Numbered from the stretch's first letter, positions 35,108 to 43,485 are shown. The stretch: DNA of 64,000 nucleotides from an uncultured Collinsella sp. (GCA_958435945.1 CAUBIC010000002.1:1-64000); one strand, 5' to 3'. The notes: a model not told the origin generated them from the letters alone. Numbers and translations: made by a program.

Positions 35108-37285
35108 ATGAACTTCCGCTCATCTCTCGCCTGCACCTCGAGCGATATCGCCCGCTGGGGGCTGCGCTCCATCCTTAAGCGCCAGGGCGGCGTACTCCCC
35201 GGCCGCATCGCCATGAAGATCGACCCCGAGCTGCTAAGCGACCTCGCGGGCCTTGTCGACCGCAGCGTGGTAATCACCGGCACCAACGGCAAGACCACCA
35301 CCTCCAACCTCATCGCCGACGCCGTTGCCGCCAGCGGCGCCACCGTGGTATGCAACCGCGCCGGAAACAACATGGAGCCGGGCGTGGTGGGCGCGTTGCT
35401 CGAGGCGCGCGGCAACCTTAAGCGAACCGCCCGCAGCAAGCGCGTAGGCGTCTTTGAGTGCGACGAGCTCTACACGGTGCGCGTCCTGCCCAAGCTCAAG
35501 CCAACGTACTTTGTGCTGCTCAACCTGTTCCGCGACCAGCTGGACCGCTACGGCGAGATCGACCACACCCAGGACGTCATCGCCCACGCGCTGGAGCTTT
35601 CGCCGGCAACGACGCTCATCTATAACGCCGACGATCCGCTGTGCGCCTCGATCGCCGCACGCGTCCCCAACACGAGCATCGCCTTTGGCATCGACGGTGC
35701 CACGGGCACCGAGTCCGATCGCATTAGCGACTCGCGTTTTTGCTCGCAGTGCAACGCGCCGTTGGAGTACGACTATGTGCAGTACGGCCAGCTCGGCGCC
35801 TATCATTGTCCTTCGTGCGGTTGGGATCGCCCCGCGCTGCTCCGTCGCGTGACGGACATTGAGCTCACCTGCGACGGCTACGGCTTTGAACTGAACTTTG
35901 GACCCGATACCGACGCGCCCGCAACGCACATCGCCACGCGCTATAACGGTCTGTACATGGTCTACAACGTTGCCGCCGCCTTCTTTGCGGCGCGCGAGCT
36001 AGGCGTGGACGCAGCTCACCTGCAGCCCACGCTCGATGCCTACGTCCCCGCCGGCGGACGCATGGGCCGCTGGGAGATCGCCGGCCGTACCGTCGAGGCA
36101 AACCTGGCCAAGAATCCCGTGGGCTTCGATCGCCAGATTCAGTCCATTAAAACGGCAGGCGGCAGGCTCTGCGCCTTCTTCCTGAACGACAACGACGCCG
36201 ACGGTCACGATGTCTCGTGGATCTACGACGTCGACTTCGAGCGCATCGCCGACACCCCAGGGCTTGTCGCCTTTGCCGGCGGCACGCGTGCACACGATAT
36301 GCAGGTACGTCTCAAGTACGCCGGCATCGACGCCGCCATCATCTCGAATATCGAGCAAGCGATCGGCGCCGTGGCGGACGAGGCCGCCAATGACACCTTC
36401 TACGCCGTCGCCAACTACACGGCCTTCCCGCCACTGGTCAAGGAGCTCGACGAGCTTAAGGGCGCCGATGCGAGCTCGGTTGCCTCCCACGCCGCAACGC
36501 GCACCGATGGCAGCGCTGTCCCCACCGATATTGCGCCGGTCGAGCTCTCGCGCCCCCTGCGCATCGTCTACCTGTATCCCGATGCCCTCAACCTCTATGG
36601 CGACGGCGGCAACGTCATTGCCCTCGAGCGCCGCTGCGCCTGGCGCGGCATTCCCGTGCGTGTGGATGAGGTCCGTATGGGCGAGTCGCTCGATCTCACC
36701 GACGCCGACATCGTTATGATGGGCGGTGGCTCCGACCGCGATCAGCTTGCCGTGGCACACGAGCTGTTCGCTCAAAAAGACAAGGTTGCGTCCTATGTTG
36801 AGGATGGCGGCTCGCTGCTCGCTATCTGCGGCAGCTATCAGCTGCTCGGCCGTTCCTACTATATGGGCGAGAATCGCATCGAGGGCCTGGGCGTCATTGC
36901 CGCCGAAACCGTGCGCGGCTCCGACCGCCTGATCGGCAACGTCGCCGTCAAGACCGACCTGGCACCCGAGCCCTTTGTGGGATTTGAGAACCACGGCGGC
37001 CGCACCCTGCTCGATGCAGAGGCCACGCCGCTCGGAACGTCCGTCGTCACGGGCACCGGCAACAACGGCGACGATGGCTTTGAGGGTCTCATCTACAAGG
37101 GCGTCATCGGCACATACCTACACGGACCGGCACTGCCCAAGAACCCCGAGCTCGCCGACTGGCTCATCGCCCACGCCCTCGAGCGCCGCGGCGATGCACA
37201 GGCCAACGCTCTGCTGCCGCTCAAGCCCCTCGACGACACCTACGAGCACGCCGCCCACGACGCCGCCATGAAGCTCCTCCCCTAG
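35108..37285 (+). CDS. murT-gatD: fused MurT-GatD lipid II isoglutaminyl synthase
   Basis: This 725-residue protein joins two subunits that are normally separate. Residues about 1-460 are MurT: Mur-ligase P-loop G58-T63 (TGTNGKTTT), a zinc ribbon with C212, C215, C234 and C237, and the DUF1727 region. After an Ala/Thr/Ser linker (about 460-481), residues 482-720 are GatD, a class I glutamine amidotransferase with nucleophile C574 (AICGSYQLLG) and H672 (TYLHGPALPKNP). The complex amidates the D-glutamate of lipid II, which is needed for efficient cross-linking in many Gram-positives. The reading frame is intact across the junction. Confidence 0.93.
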   Translation: MNFRSSLACTSSDIARWGLRSILKRQGGVLPGRIAMKIDPELLSDLAGLVDRSVVITGTNGKTTTSNLIADAVAASGATVVCNRAGNNMEPGVVGALLEARGNLKRTARSKRVGVFECDELYTVRVLPKLKPTYFVLLNLFRDQLDRYGEIDHTQDVIAHALELSPATTLIYNADDPLCASIAARVPNTSIAFGIDGATGTESDRISDSRFCSQCNAPLEYDYVQYGQLGAYHCPSCGWDRPALLRRVTDIELTCDGYGFELNFGPDTDAPATHIATRYNGLYMVYNVAAAFFAARELGVDAAHLQPTLDAYVPAGGRMGRWEIAGRTVEANLAKNPVGFDRQIQSIKTAGGRLCAFFLNDNDADGHDVSWIYDVDFERIADTPGLVAFAGGTRAHDMQVRLKYAGIDAAIISNIEQAIGAVADEAANDTFYAVANYTAFPPLVKELDELKGADASSVASHAATRTDGSAVPTDIAPVELSRPLRIVYLYPDALNLYGDGGNVIALERRCAWRGIPVRVDEVRMGESLDLTDADIVMMGGGSDRDQLAVAHELFAQKDKVASYVEDGGSLLAICGSYQLLGRSYYMGENRIEGLGVIAAETVRGSDRLIGNVAVKTDLAPEPFVGFENHGGRTLLDAEATPLGTSVVTGTGNNGDDGFEGLIYKGVIGTYLHGPALPKNPELADWLIAHALERRGDAQANALLPLKPLDDTYEHAAHDAAMKLLP

Positions 37286-37292
37286 CACCCTG

Positions 37293-37329
37293 CCACCACA
37301 AAGGGGACAGGCACCTTTGTGGTGGTTTT
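37293..37329 (+). terminator. terminator after murT-gatD
   Basis: An 11-bp perfect stem (CCACCACAAAG, 37293-37303, with CTTTGTGGTGG, 37315-37325) is followed by TTTTG, 8 nt past the stop. Confidence 0.85.
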
Positions 37330-37348
37330 GACCCATCCCAGAGGTTTG

Positions 37349-37483
37349 TCTCAATCTGTAACATCTAGGCCGTTGAAAGTCGTCTTACTGTTACAGATTG
37401 AGATGTTCGTCCCGACGTCTGCCTTTTGTCTCGATCTGTAACACATAGATCCGATTTATCAGCCCAGATGTTACAGATTGAGA
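37349..37483. repeat. tandem inverted-repeat pair (80-nt period)
   Basis: Two hairpins occur in tandem. Unit 1 has arms TCTCAATCTGTAACA (37349-37363) and TGTTACAGATTGAGA (37389-37403), a perfect 15-bp match. Unit 2 has arms at 37429-37443 and 37469-37483 with one G.T wobble. The loops differ. The layout resembles BIME/REP palindromes and lies just upstream of the tRNA used as a phage attachment site. Confidence 0.75.
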
Positions 37484-37583
37484 TATTTGAAAATCGGAAT
37501 AGAAGCCTACTCCTGTGTGGTGGTTTTCCAGTTTGCCAACGATATACGCGCCGGCAAAAAAGTCTGCTATACTCTTTCCCGCT

Positions 37584-37660
37584 GTCCCCATCGTCTAGCG
37601 GCCAAGGACGCCACCCTTTCAAGGTGGATATCGCGGGTTCGAATCCCGCTGGGGGCACCA
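37584..37660 (+). tRNA. tRNA-Glu (UUC)
   Basis: The acceptor stem GTCCCCA pairs with TGGGGGC, and the 3' CCA is encoded. The anticodon stem CCACC/GGTGG holds loop CTTTCAA with anticodon TTC (37618-37620). The T-arm GCGGGTTCGAATCCCGC is standard. The prophage begins at its 3' half, which the integrase frame enters from the right. Confidence 0.95.
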
Positions 37661-39058
37661 TTTGCATTTTGTACGAACCCGTTGGACATCAAGTCTGGCG
37701 GGTTCGTTGCTTTCCACGTCGTAGTTCAGCGTCACTATGCACTCTTCGTCGCTCACGCTCACCTGGTAGACGAACGCCCTCAGCAGCGTCGCGTCGTCCA
37801 GGGCGGAGCCGCATTGCAGGAAGTCGGCCAGCCGCTCGGGGTCTATCTGATCGTCCCTGATCGCCTCAAGGTCGAGCTTGGCGCGGTCGCGCTGGTGCTC
37901 AAGCTCCGCTATGCGTTCCTTCGCGCCCGGAGCGATTATGCCCTGCTCGATGGCGTTGAGGATGTTCTTCAGGCCGCGCTCGGCTGCTGAGAGCGATTGG
38001 GCGGCCTGCTTGCGCCTCGCCGCCACCTCCGCGCCGTCCGAGCTTTCCGCAACCATGCGGGCTATCCGCAAGGCCTCCTCGCGGTCTTGCAGGAGCGCCC
38101 GCAGCGCCTTGACGATCTCGCCCTCAAGCTCCTCGCGCCTCACGGGCCTCACGCAGCCGTCATGGCAGCGGTAGTACTCGTATTTCACGTTCTTGCGCCC
38201 GCGCCCGCTCACGCCTTGCAGGTTGCGCCCGCAGCCCGCGCAGATCGCCTTGCCGGAAAGGGCGAAGTCGCCCCAGCTCTCCGCGCTGCGCTCCTTGGCC
38301 GCGCGTATGCCCTGTGCCTCCATGAACGTCACCTCGTCGATGATCGCGGGCATGCCGCCCTCTTTGACAACGCCGCCCCACTCGTAGCGCCCCGTGTACT
38401 TCCGGTTCTTCACCATCCGCTCGACCATCGAGTAGCCGCACGGGTTTCCCTGCGAGGTCTTGACCCCGCGTGCCGCGAAGTCGCGAGCTATCGAGTTGGT
38501 GGTCTCCTTTGCTATGCGCCGCTTGAACGCCTCGCGCACGAAAGCTGCTTCGTCCTCATTGATCACGTACTCGTCGGCCTCGTTGCTGGCGTAGCCGAAC
38601 ACGCGCACACCGTTGGTCTTGCACTTGAGCGCGTTGCCCTCCATGCCGCGCCTCGTGCGGATCGCGGTCTTCTTCGACTCGCACGCGGCGAGGCCTTCGA
38701 GCAGCTTCTCGTAGATGATGCCTTCCGGGCTGTCCGGTATCTGCTCAAGCGCCGAGACGAGCTTCACGCCGTGCTGGGCAAGCTCGCGCTTGTATATGGG
38801 CGCGTCGTACTCCCCACGGCTGAAGCGATCCATCATGTACACAAGCACTATGTCGCTCTCGCCCGCGTTGGCTACCATGCGCTGGAACTCGGGGCGGTCG
38901 TCGGTGCGCCCGCTTATGGCGTAGTCGCAGTACTCCGCGACGATGGCGTACTTCTCGCGCTGGCACCACTGGCGGCAGATGCGCAGCTGGTCGTCGATGG
39001 AGGCCTCGCGCTGCTTGTTGCACGAAAAGCGGGCGTATATCACCGCAGTTTTTGGCAT
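37619..39058 (-). CDS. int: large serine recombinase (phage integrase)
   Basis: The 479-residue protein has the resolvase catalytic domain with nucleophile S12 (IYARFSCNKQREASIDDQ) and the DRFSRG motif. A Recombinase domain (about 170-260), a zinc ribbon (ICAGCGRNLQGVSGRG, then YRCHDGCV) and a coiled coil follow. The last ten residues and stop are encoded inside the tRNA-Glu, in the antisense direction, so the true C-terminus depends on the integration junction. It mediates attP x attB recombination. Large serine integrases rarely use tRNA genes. Confidence 0.93.
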   Translation of the reverse strand: MPKTAVIYARFSCNKQREASIDDQLRICRQWCQREKYAIVAEYCDYAISGRTDDRPEFQRMVANAGESDIVLVYMMDRFSRGEYDAPIYKRELAQHGVKLVSALEQIPDSPEGIIYEKLLEGLAACESKKTAIRTRRGMEGNALKCKTNGVRVFGYASNEADEYVINEDEAAFVREAFKRRIAKETTNSIARDFAARGVKTSQGNPCGYSMVERMVKNRKYTGRYEWGGVVKEGGMPAIIDEVTFMEAQGIRAAKERSAESWGDFALSGKAICAGCGRNLQGVSGRGRKNVKYEYYRCHDGCVRPVRREELEGEIVKALRALLQDREEALRIARMVAESSDGAEVAARRKQAAQSLSAAERGLKNILNAIEQGIIAPGAKERIAELEHQRDRAKLDLEAIRDDQIDPERLADFLQCGSALDDATLLRAFVYQVSVSDEECIVTLNYDVESNEPARLDVQRVRTKCKWCPQRDSNPRYPP

Positions 39059-39146
39059 AATTGGAAACGGCCTCCTTTCAGAGGTTCTTTAGGAAAGCCT
39101 CGCGGGCAGCGTTGCAGCGCTATGACCCCGTGGGGCTTCTTCTTTT

Positions 39147-39686
39147 CTATGCGTTGATGCGGCGCACGTTCTCGTATGCGAGCTCCGAGAGCAGCGAGTA
39201 GAGACCCTGGACGTCGAAGCCCTTCGGGAACTCAAGCGTCTTGGTCTCCGTCTGCACGCCTTGGACCTTGTAGTACGGGCTTGTGATGTACGCGAACGAC
39301 AGCTCGGCGTGGTCGAAGCCCATACCGGCCGTCTCAAGGCGCACCACGACGATGCTTTGGAGGTCGATGGACACGACCGCCGCCTTGGCACCAGTCATGC
39401 CCTGGTGGTCGATGAATACGATTCTGCGGTCCGTGAACAGCATCTTGTCACGCACGAGCGCAAAGCAGCGCGTGAACGACTCTCCACGCATGAGATACAT
39501 GCCATATTGCTGCTGAGCGGATTCGGCTGAAAGCTCAGAGTAGTGCCCCATCATACCCTGCACAACGCCACTAGTGCCTTGACCATTTATGGTTTGCTGG
39601 TCACGGTCGATTGCATCTTGTACAGCGCTCTGCGCCTGCGACACAGCTGCATTTGCCATGTCCTTCATCATATCTTTCAATGCCAC
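39147..39686 (-). CDS. bacterial PH-domain protein (bPH_1, former DUF1696)
   Basis: The 179-residue protein has a helical N-terminus (about 1-60) and a bPH_1 domain: LVRDKMLFTDRRIVFIDHQG then MTGAKAAVVSIDLQSIVVVR and LETAGMGFDHAELSF. It is soluble, with no signal peptide. It lies between the integrase and repressor on the lysogeny strand, where genes expressed from the prophage are usual, so a host-altering or superinfection role is possible. That is inference. Confidence 0.8.
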   Translation of the reverse strand: MALKDMMKDMANAAVSQAQSAVQDAIDRDQQTINGQGTSGVVQGMMGHYSELSAESAQQQYGMYLMRGESFTRCFALVRDKMLFTDRRIVFIDHQGMTGAKAAVVSIDLQSIVVVRLETAGMGFDHAELSFAYITSPYYKVQGVQTETKTLEFPKGFDVQGLYSLLSELAYENVRRINA

Positions 39687-39688
39687 GG

Positions 39689-40012
39689 CTACTCCTTCCT
39701 TGTCGCCGGGAAAGCCTCGGCGATTCCGTTTGCTGCCGCAAGTAATGCCTTGCGGCCCTCTTTATTCATGGCGTTAAAGAGCGTTAGTAATTCGCGCTCG
39801 GCGCTTCCCATCTGTTCGCCATCGCCCTCTTCGAGATCGAACAGTTCACCAATTGTGCATTTGAAATACCGGGCGAACTCTGCCGCAGTATCCATATCAG
39901 GACTTGTATTTCCAAGCTCGTAGTTTTGGTACGTGCGGTATTTAAGGCCGAACACGCTAGCAGCTTCTTTCTGGGTCAGCCCTGAACGCTGCCGTAGGTC
40001 TTTAAGGCTCAT
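39689..40012 (-). CDS. CI-like phage repressor (XRE family)
   Basis: The 107-residue protein has an N-terminal helix-turn-helix (LRQRSGLTQKEAASVFGLKY then RTYQNYELGNTSPDMDTA) and a short acidic linker and helical tail, probably for dimerisation. No LexA-type protease domain is present, so induction would not be by direct self-cleavage. It is divergent from the Cro-like gene at 40147 and separated by three operators. Confidence 0.88.
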   Translation of the reverse strand: MSLKDLRQRSGLTQKEAASVFGLKYRTYQNYELGNTSPDMDTAAEFARYFKCTIGELFDLEEGDGEQMGSAERELLTLFNAMNKEGRKALLAAANGIAEAFPATRKE

Positions 40013-40039
40013 ATCTCACCCCTAACTTAGGATAGTTGA

Positions 40040-40132
40040 AGCATACAAGAAACTTGTACGAATAGCAAACTTTTAGGGTTTACAGATACAAGATTCTTGT
40101 ATATAGTGCCATTCAGGCACAAGAAACTAGTG
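40040..40132. promoter_or_regulatory. lysis-lysogeny switch: three operators and divergent promoters
   Basis: Three related 15-mers are present: TACAAGAAACTTGTA (40044-40058), TACAAGATTCTTGTA (40087-40101) and the degenerate CACAAGAAACTAGTG (40118-40132). The rightward promoter is TTTACA (40079-40084), 17 bp, TATAGT (40102-40107), and the second operator fills its spacer. The leftward repressor promoter is TTGCTA (40063-40068 complement), 17 bp, TATGCT (40040-40045 complement), overlapping the first operator. Confidence 0.85.
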
Positions 40133-40146
40133 CAAAGGAGGAAACA

Positions 40147-40371
40147 ATGCTCAACAATCTTGTGTCCGAGCGTAAGCGGGCAGGCCTGACCAGAGAAGAA
40201 GTCGGTGAAAAGATCCACCGCTCCGAATACGTTATCGGCAAGTGGGAGCGTGGCGAGAGTTCACCGCTACTGGTTCCAGACGCAATCAACTTGGCAAAGC
40301 TCTACGGATGCTCTGTTGACTACCTCGCCGGGTTAGTCGAGGAGCGCACGTCAAAAGGCGTAGCGGTCTAA
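40147..40371 (+). CDS. Cro-like XRE regulator
   Basis: The 74-residue protein is a single helix-turn-helix (RKRAGLTREEVGEKIHRSEY then VIGKWERGESSPLLVPDAIN). AAAGGAGGAAAC precedes the ATG. It is the first gene of the rightward early operon, directly after the operators, and is likely the Cro counterpart of the repressor at 39689. Confidence 0.85.
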   Translation: MLNNLVSERKRAGLTREEVGEKIHRSEYVIGKWERGESSPLLVPDAINLAKLYGCSVDYLAGLVEERTSKGVAV

Positions 40372-40509
40372 ATGTCAGCCGAAGAGGCCAAACAGAAGGA
40401 AGAGAAGCCCAAGAGCGCCCGCGAAGTTGCCTTTGACGGCATGTGCTCGACGATCCGTCAGGCATACCGCGAGTGGGAACGCCAGCAGAAGGGAGAAGCG
40501 AAGGCGTGA
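40372..40509 (+). CDS. small phage protein
   Basis: A 45-residue charged protein (MSAEEAKQKEEKPKSAREVA and on) starts immediately after the Cro stop. Its own stop overlaps the next start as GTGA. I do not recognise it. Confidence 0.6.
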   Translation: MSAEEAKQKEEKPKSAREVAFDGMCSTIRQAYREWERQQKGEAKA

Positions 40510-40868
40510 AGCAGTGGTCTACACGTGAACTCAGATACCTCGAAGGGCACGCCGGAGACGGCGCCAAGCAGGTAGCCAAGGACCTCGGGCGCTCCATCGA
40601 CTCAGTGAAGCATATGGCGCGGAAGTGCGGACTCTCACTCCGCAAGCGCAGGCAGTGCCCCCGCTGCGGCCAATGGACGTTCCGACCGCTCAACAGGGTC
40701 AACGGCTGGTGCATCGAGTGCACGAAGGAGCTTCACATGGCAGACCTCGCCGAACAGGCCAACGCGATGAAGGAGGAGGCGATCAGGGAGAAGAGGAATG
40801 ACAGGCAACGCCAGCGCTACTACAGCCAGAAGAGCAGGGCGAAAAAGGCGGCAAAAAAGAGGCCCTAA
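40506..40868 (+). CDS. SANT/Myb-like HTH and zinc-ribbon phage protein
   Basis: The 120-residue protein starts at a GTG overlapping the previous stop. An N-terminal Myb-like segment (KQWSTRELRYLEGHAGDGAK) is followed by a zinc ribbon (CPRCGQWTFRPLNRVNGWC then IECTKE) and a very basic tail rich in Lys and Arg. It is a likely DNA-binding early regulator. Translation is coupled to the upstream gene. Confidence 0.72.
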   Translation: MKQWSTRELRYLEGHAGDGAKQVAKDLGRSIDSVKHMARKCGLSLRKRRQCPRCGQWTFRPLNRVNGWCIECTKELHMADLAEQANAMKEEAIREKRNDRQRQRYYSQKSRAKKAAKKRP

Positions 40869-40915
40869 AAAGCGCCCTAGCAATGACCTGCGAAAACACC
40901 GAAAGGAGAACGGAA

Positions 40916-41200
40916 ATGCAGACAAAAAAGAAAGCGAGCGCCCCCCGCTACCACACTTCGGGCACCCGCTACGTAGCCGCCTCGAAAGAGGCTGCGACCA
41001 TCATACCATTCGAGGGCAAGCGCCCGACGGCACAGGAGCAGCTTGAGCGCTCCCAGTTCAAGGCGGGCGTCATGGTCGGCTTCCTCGCGGCCCTCATGAT
41101 CTTCCTCGCCGTGCTCTGGCTCTGGGTCATCCCCACGATGGACCAGGCTGTTGCCGACGCCCAGCGAGCCGTGGGCAGCATGGCGGTGCTCAATGCGTAA
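40916..41200 (+). CDS. small single-pass membrane protein
   Basis: The 94-residue protein has a basic N-terminal half and one strong membrane helix (MVGFLAALMIFLAVLWLWVI). ATG 40916 follows AAAGGAGAACGGA and is preferred over an upstream in-frame ATG at 40883. Role unknown. Confidence 0.65.
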   Translation: MQTKKKASAPRYHTSGTRYVAASKEAATIIPFEGKRPTAQEQLERSQFKAGVMVGFLAALMIFLAVLWLWVIPTMDQAVADAQRAVGSMAVLNA

Positions 41201-41528
41201 CGACGAGATATACCGCCCCAAACCCCAGAGCAACCAGCTTGAGATCTTCGGCCTGGGCATGGCTGGCGAGCAAGACGTTGCCGAGGCCAAGAAGTGGATC
41301 GAGGCCAACCCCGAGGCGTGGCGGTTCATGCTCTCCAACGCCCGCCGCCTCAAGGAGAAGGGCTACGTGTCGATCAACTACCTGGTGAACATGGTGCGCA
41401 ACGAGCTGCACGTTGGCTGCAAGAACGGCATAGCCCCAGCCCTTGCCCGAATCATGGAGGCGCGGTACCCAGAGCTGCGCGGAGCCTTCAACAAGCACCG
41501 CAGCCAGAGCGATGGGTTCAGCGAATGA
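41193..41528 (+). CDS. phage protein of unknown function
   Basis: The 111-residue protein (MRNDEIYRPKPQSNQLEIFG start) is helical and soluble. Its ATG overlaps the end of the membrane protein by 8 nt, and its stop overlaps the rusA start as ATGA. It is in the recombination module, but has no motif I recognise. Confidence 0.7.
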   Translation: MRNDEIYRPKPQSNQLEIFGLGMAGEQDVAEAKKWIEANPEAWRFMLSNARRLKEKGYVSINYLVNMVRNELHVGCKNGIAPALARIMEARYPELRGAFNKHRSQSDGFSE

Positions 41529-41986
41529 GCTGGCAGCGCACCCTTGCGGCCACGGCGCACATCACCATGCACCCAGCAGAGCTTGTTGGAAAGCAGCGCC
41601 CTATGACCGACTACCGCAACCACCGCACCTACACGCCGACCAAGACGCTCAAGGCCGAGAAGGCCATCAAGGACGCGTTCCGCGCGGCATACGGCGAGAC
41701 CTTCGCCAACCACGACGGCCCGGTCGTGATGCGGATCTCGACCACCAGGCCGCTCGCGAAGAGCAACCCGAAGTACTGGGAGGGCCGCGCCGACCTCGGC
41801 AAGCCCGACTGGGACAACCTCGGCAAGCTCGCCTGCGACGCGCTCAACGGGATCGCCTTCAAGGACGATTCGCAGGTCGACATGGGAGCCGTCACCAAGC
41901 GCCCGAGGTCGCCATACGGCACCAAACCACGCATAGACATCTACATCGAGTACTTCGTCGAGGAGTACGTAAAGGAGAAGAAATGA
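41525..41986 (+). CDS. rusA: RusA-family Holliday junction resolvase
   Basis: The 153-residue protein carries the RusA signature KPDWDNLGKLACDALNG followed by FKDDSQVDMGAVTK, supplying the acidic metal-binding residues. It cleaves four-way junctions during phage recombination and packaging. The start ATG overlaps the previous stop (ATGA). An earlier open region upstream in the frame is a shadow of the previous gene. Confidence 0.9.
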   Translation: MSWQRTLAATAHITMHPAELVGKQRPMTDYRNHRTYTPTKTLKAEKAIKDAFRAAYGETFANHDGPVVMRISTTRPLAKSNPKYWEGRADLGKPDWDNLGKLACDALNGIAFKDDSQVDMGAVTKRPRSPYGTKPRIDIYIEYFVEEYVKEKK

Positions 41987-42300
41987 ACGCCAAATACTTC
42001 GAAGAGAACGGCTTTGAGGACTTCCACGGGACCAAGTTCCACAAAGCAGTGCTCGACCACGCCGCCTGCATCGCGAACAACCTCATGTTCGACGCCACGC
42101 ATCCTGACAACAACGACGACGAGACGGCGGCAAACGCCTACCACGTGATGATCGCGCTTTGCGAGGCCGGGCTTTCCAGGATCGACGAGAAGTGCGTCGC
42201 CAAGAGCCGCGAGTTCATCGCCGACAAGATCAAGCCCGTCAGCGAGGAAGAGCGCGAGTTCGGTCGCGCGTTCCTTGCCGCCGTTCTCGGCATCAAATAG
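41983..42300 (+). CDS. phage protein of unknown function
   Basis: The 105-residue helical acidic protein (NGFEDFHGTKFHKAVLDHAA) has several His and Cys but no clear motif. It overlaps rusA by ATGA and lies in the recombination operon. Function not recognised. Confidence 0.68.
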   Translation: MNAKYFEENGFEDFHGTKFHKAVLDHAACIANNLMFDATHPDNNDDETAANAYHVMIALCEAGLSRIDEKCVAKSREFIADKIKPVSEEEREFGRAFLAAVLGIK

Positions 42301-42311
42301 GAGGTAACGAC

Positions 42312-42512
42312 ATGATCAACGAAGCCACCATCCAGGCGCAGTTCAAGCAGGCCACCGTGAAGGGCAGCGTTGCGACCCTGCAATTCGAGATCCTGACCGA
42401 CAACGCCGACGCCTTCCGCATCATCAAGCAGAGCGGCAAGACGGTTTTGCTCACCGTGGCTGAGCAGCAGGCCATGGACTTCGACGACGAGACGGGCGAG
42501 ATCTATGGCTAA
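42312..42512 (+). CDS. small phage protein upstream of DUF1351 gene
   Basis: The 66-residue protein (MINEATIQAQFKQATVKGSV and on) starts after TAGGAGGTAACGAC and overlaps the next gene by 8 nt. It is mixed alpha/beta and acidic at the end. Not recognised. Confidence 0.68.
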   Translation: MINEATIQAQFKQATVKGSVATLQFEILTDNADAFRIIKQSGKTVLLTVAEQQAMDFDDETGEIYG

Positions 42513-43482
42513 GGAAACCGAACCGCAGCAGGTCGAGGCAGAGGTCATCGAGGCCGAGGCCACCACGCTTGAGGTCACCTACACCGAGGCCACTATCGCT
42601 TCGAACATGGACGCGTTGGAGGCCCACGTGAAGAAGGTCGTGGCCGACTACGAGGGCGCCACCTACGACCTCACGAGCGCCCAGGCCATCAAGGAGGCCA
42701 AGCACGACCGCAGCTACCTCAACGGCATCAAGAAGGAGATCGACGAACGCCGCAAGGCCGTGAAGCGCGAGTACAACAAGCCGCTCGACGCATTCGAGAG
42801 GCGCTGCAAGCAGATCACGGCCATCATCGACGAATCAACCGACGCCATCAAGGCGCAGCTTGACGAGGCCGAGCAGACGCGCAAGGACGCGCTCTACTCG
42901 CGCCTACAGCAGCACTACGAGGAGTTCGCGGGGCTGCTCGCGCCGGTCGTCCCCTACGAGCGCCTGCATGAGCCGCAGTGGCTCAACAAGACCTTCGGCG
43001 AGATCAAGGCGCAGCAGGCGCTTGAGGCCAAGGTGTCCGACGTGGCCAGAGACTGGGAAACGCTCAAGGCCCAGCAGGAGGCGATGCCGCACTACGCCGA
43101 CGCGGAGCGCGAGTTCTTCCGCACGCTCGACCTCGGAGCCGCCTTGAACGCGGCGCGTCTGGCCGACGAGGAGGACCAGCGAATCGCCGAGCTGAAGGCG
43201 GCCATGGCGCCAGAACCCGAACCGGAACCGATGCCGGAACCAGAGCCTGAGCCGATCGAGATCCCCGAGCCTGAGCCGATGCCCGCGCCAGCGCCAATGC
43301 CCGCCCCCATGCCGGCGCCCATGCCAGCACCGGTCGCGGAGCCTTTGGAGGCGTGGACGGTCGAGGTGCCGAGCGCCACGCGATCGCAGATGCAGGCGCT
43401 CGCATCCCTGCTCAAGGCGCAGGGAATCACCGGAAGCATCCGCCGGGGCACGCCAGCCCAGGTGGCAGCGAGGATGGAGTAG
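42505..43482 (+). CDS. DUF1351 phage protein with proline-rich repeat
   Basis: The 325-residue protein has the DUF1351 pattern: a coiled region with KEAKHDRSYLNGIKKEIDER then RKAVKREYNKPLDAFERRC. A Glu-Pro then Met-Pro-Ala repeat (about 232-283) forms a flexible linker before a small C-terminal domain (SATRSQMQALASLLKAQGIT). DUF1351 genes usually lie beside single-strand annealing proteins, as here. Probably a recombination accessory factor. Confidence 0.78.
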   Translation: MAKETEPQQVEAEVIEAEATTLEVTYTEATIASNMDALEAHVKKVVADYEGATYDLTSAQAIKEAKHDRSYLNGIKKEIDERRKAVKREYNKPLDAFERRCKQITAIIDESTDAIKAQLDEAEQTRKDALYSRLQQHYEEFAGLLAPVVPYERLHEPQWLNKTFGEIKAQQALEAKVSDVARDWETLKAQQEAMPHYADAEREFFRTLDLGAALNAARLADEEDQRIAELKAAMAPEPEPEPMPEPEPEPIEIPEPEPMPAPAPMPAPMPAPMPAPVAEPLEAWTVEVPSATRSQMQALASLLKAQGITGSIRRGTPAQVAARME

Positions 43483-43485
43483 ACG

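Noticed and set aside
37349..37483. Possible CRISPR array
   Set aside because: Only two units, arms inverted rather than direct, no spacer set and no cas genes.
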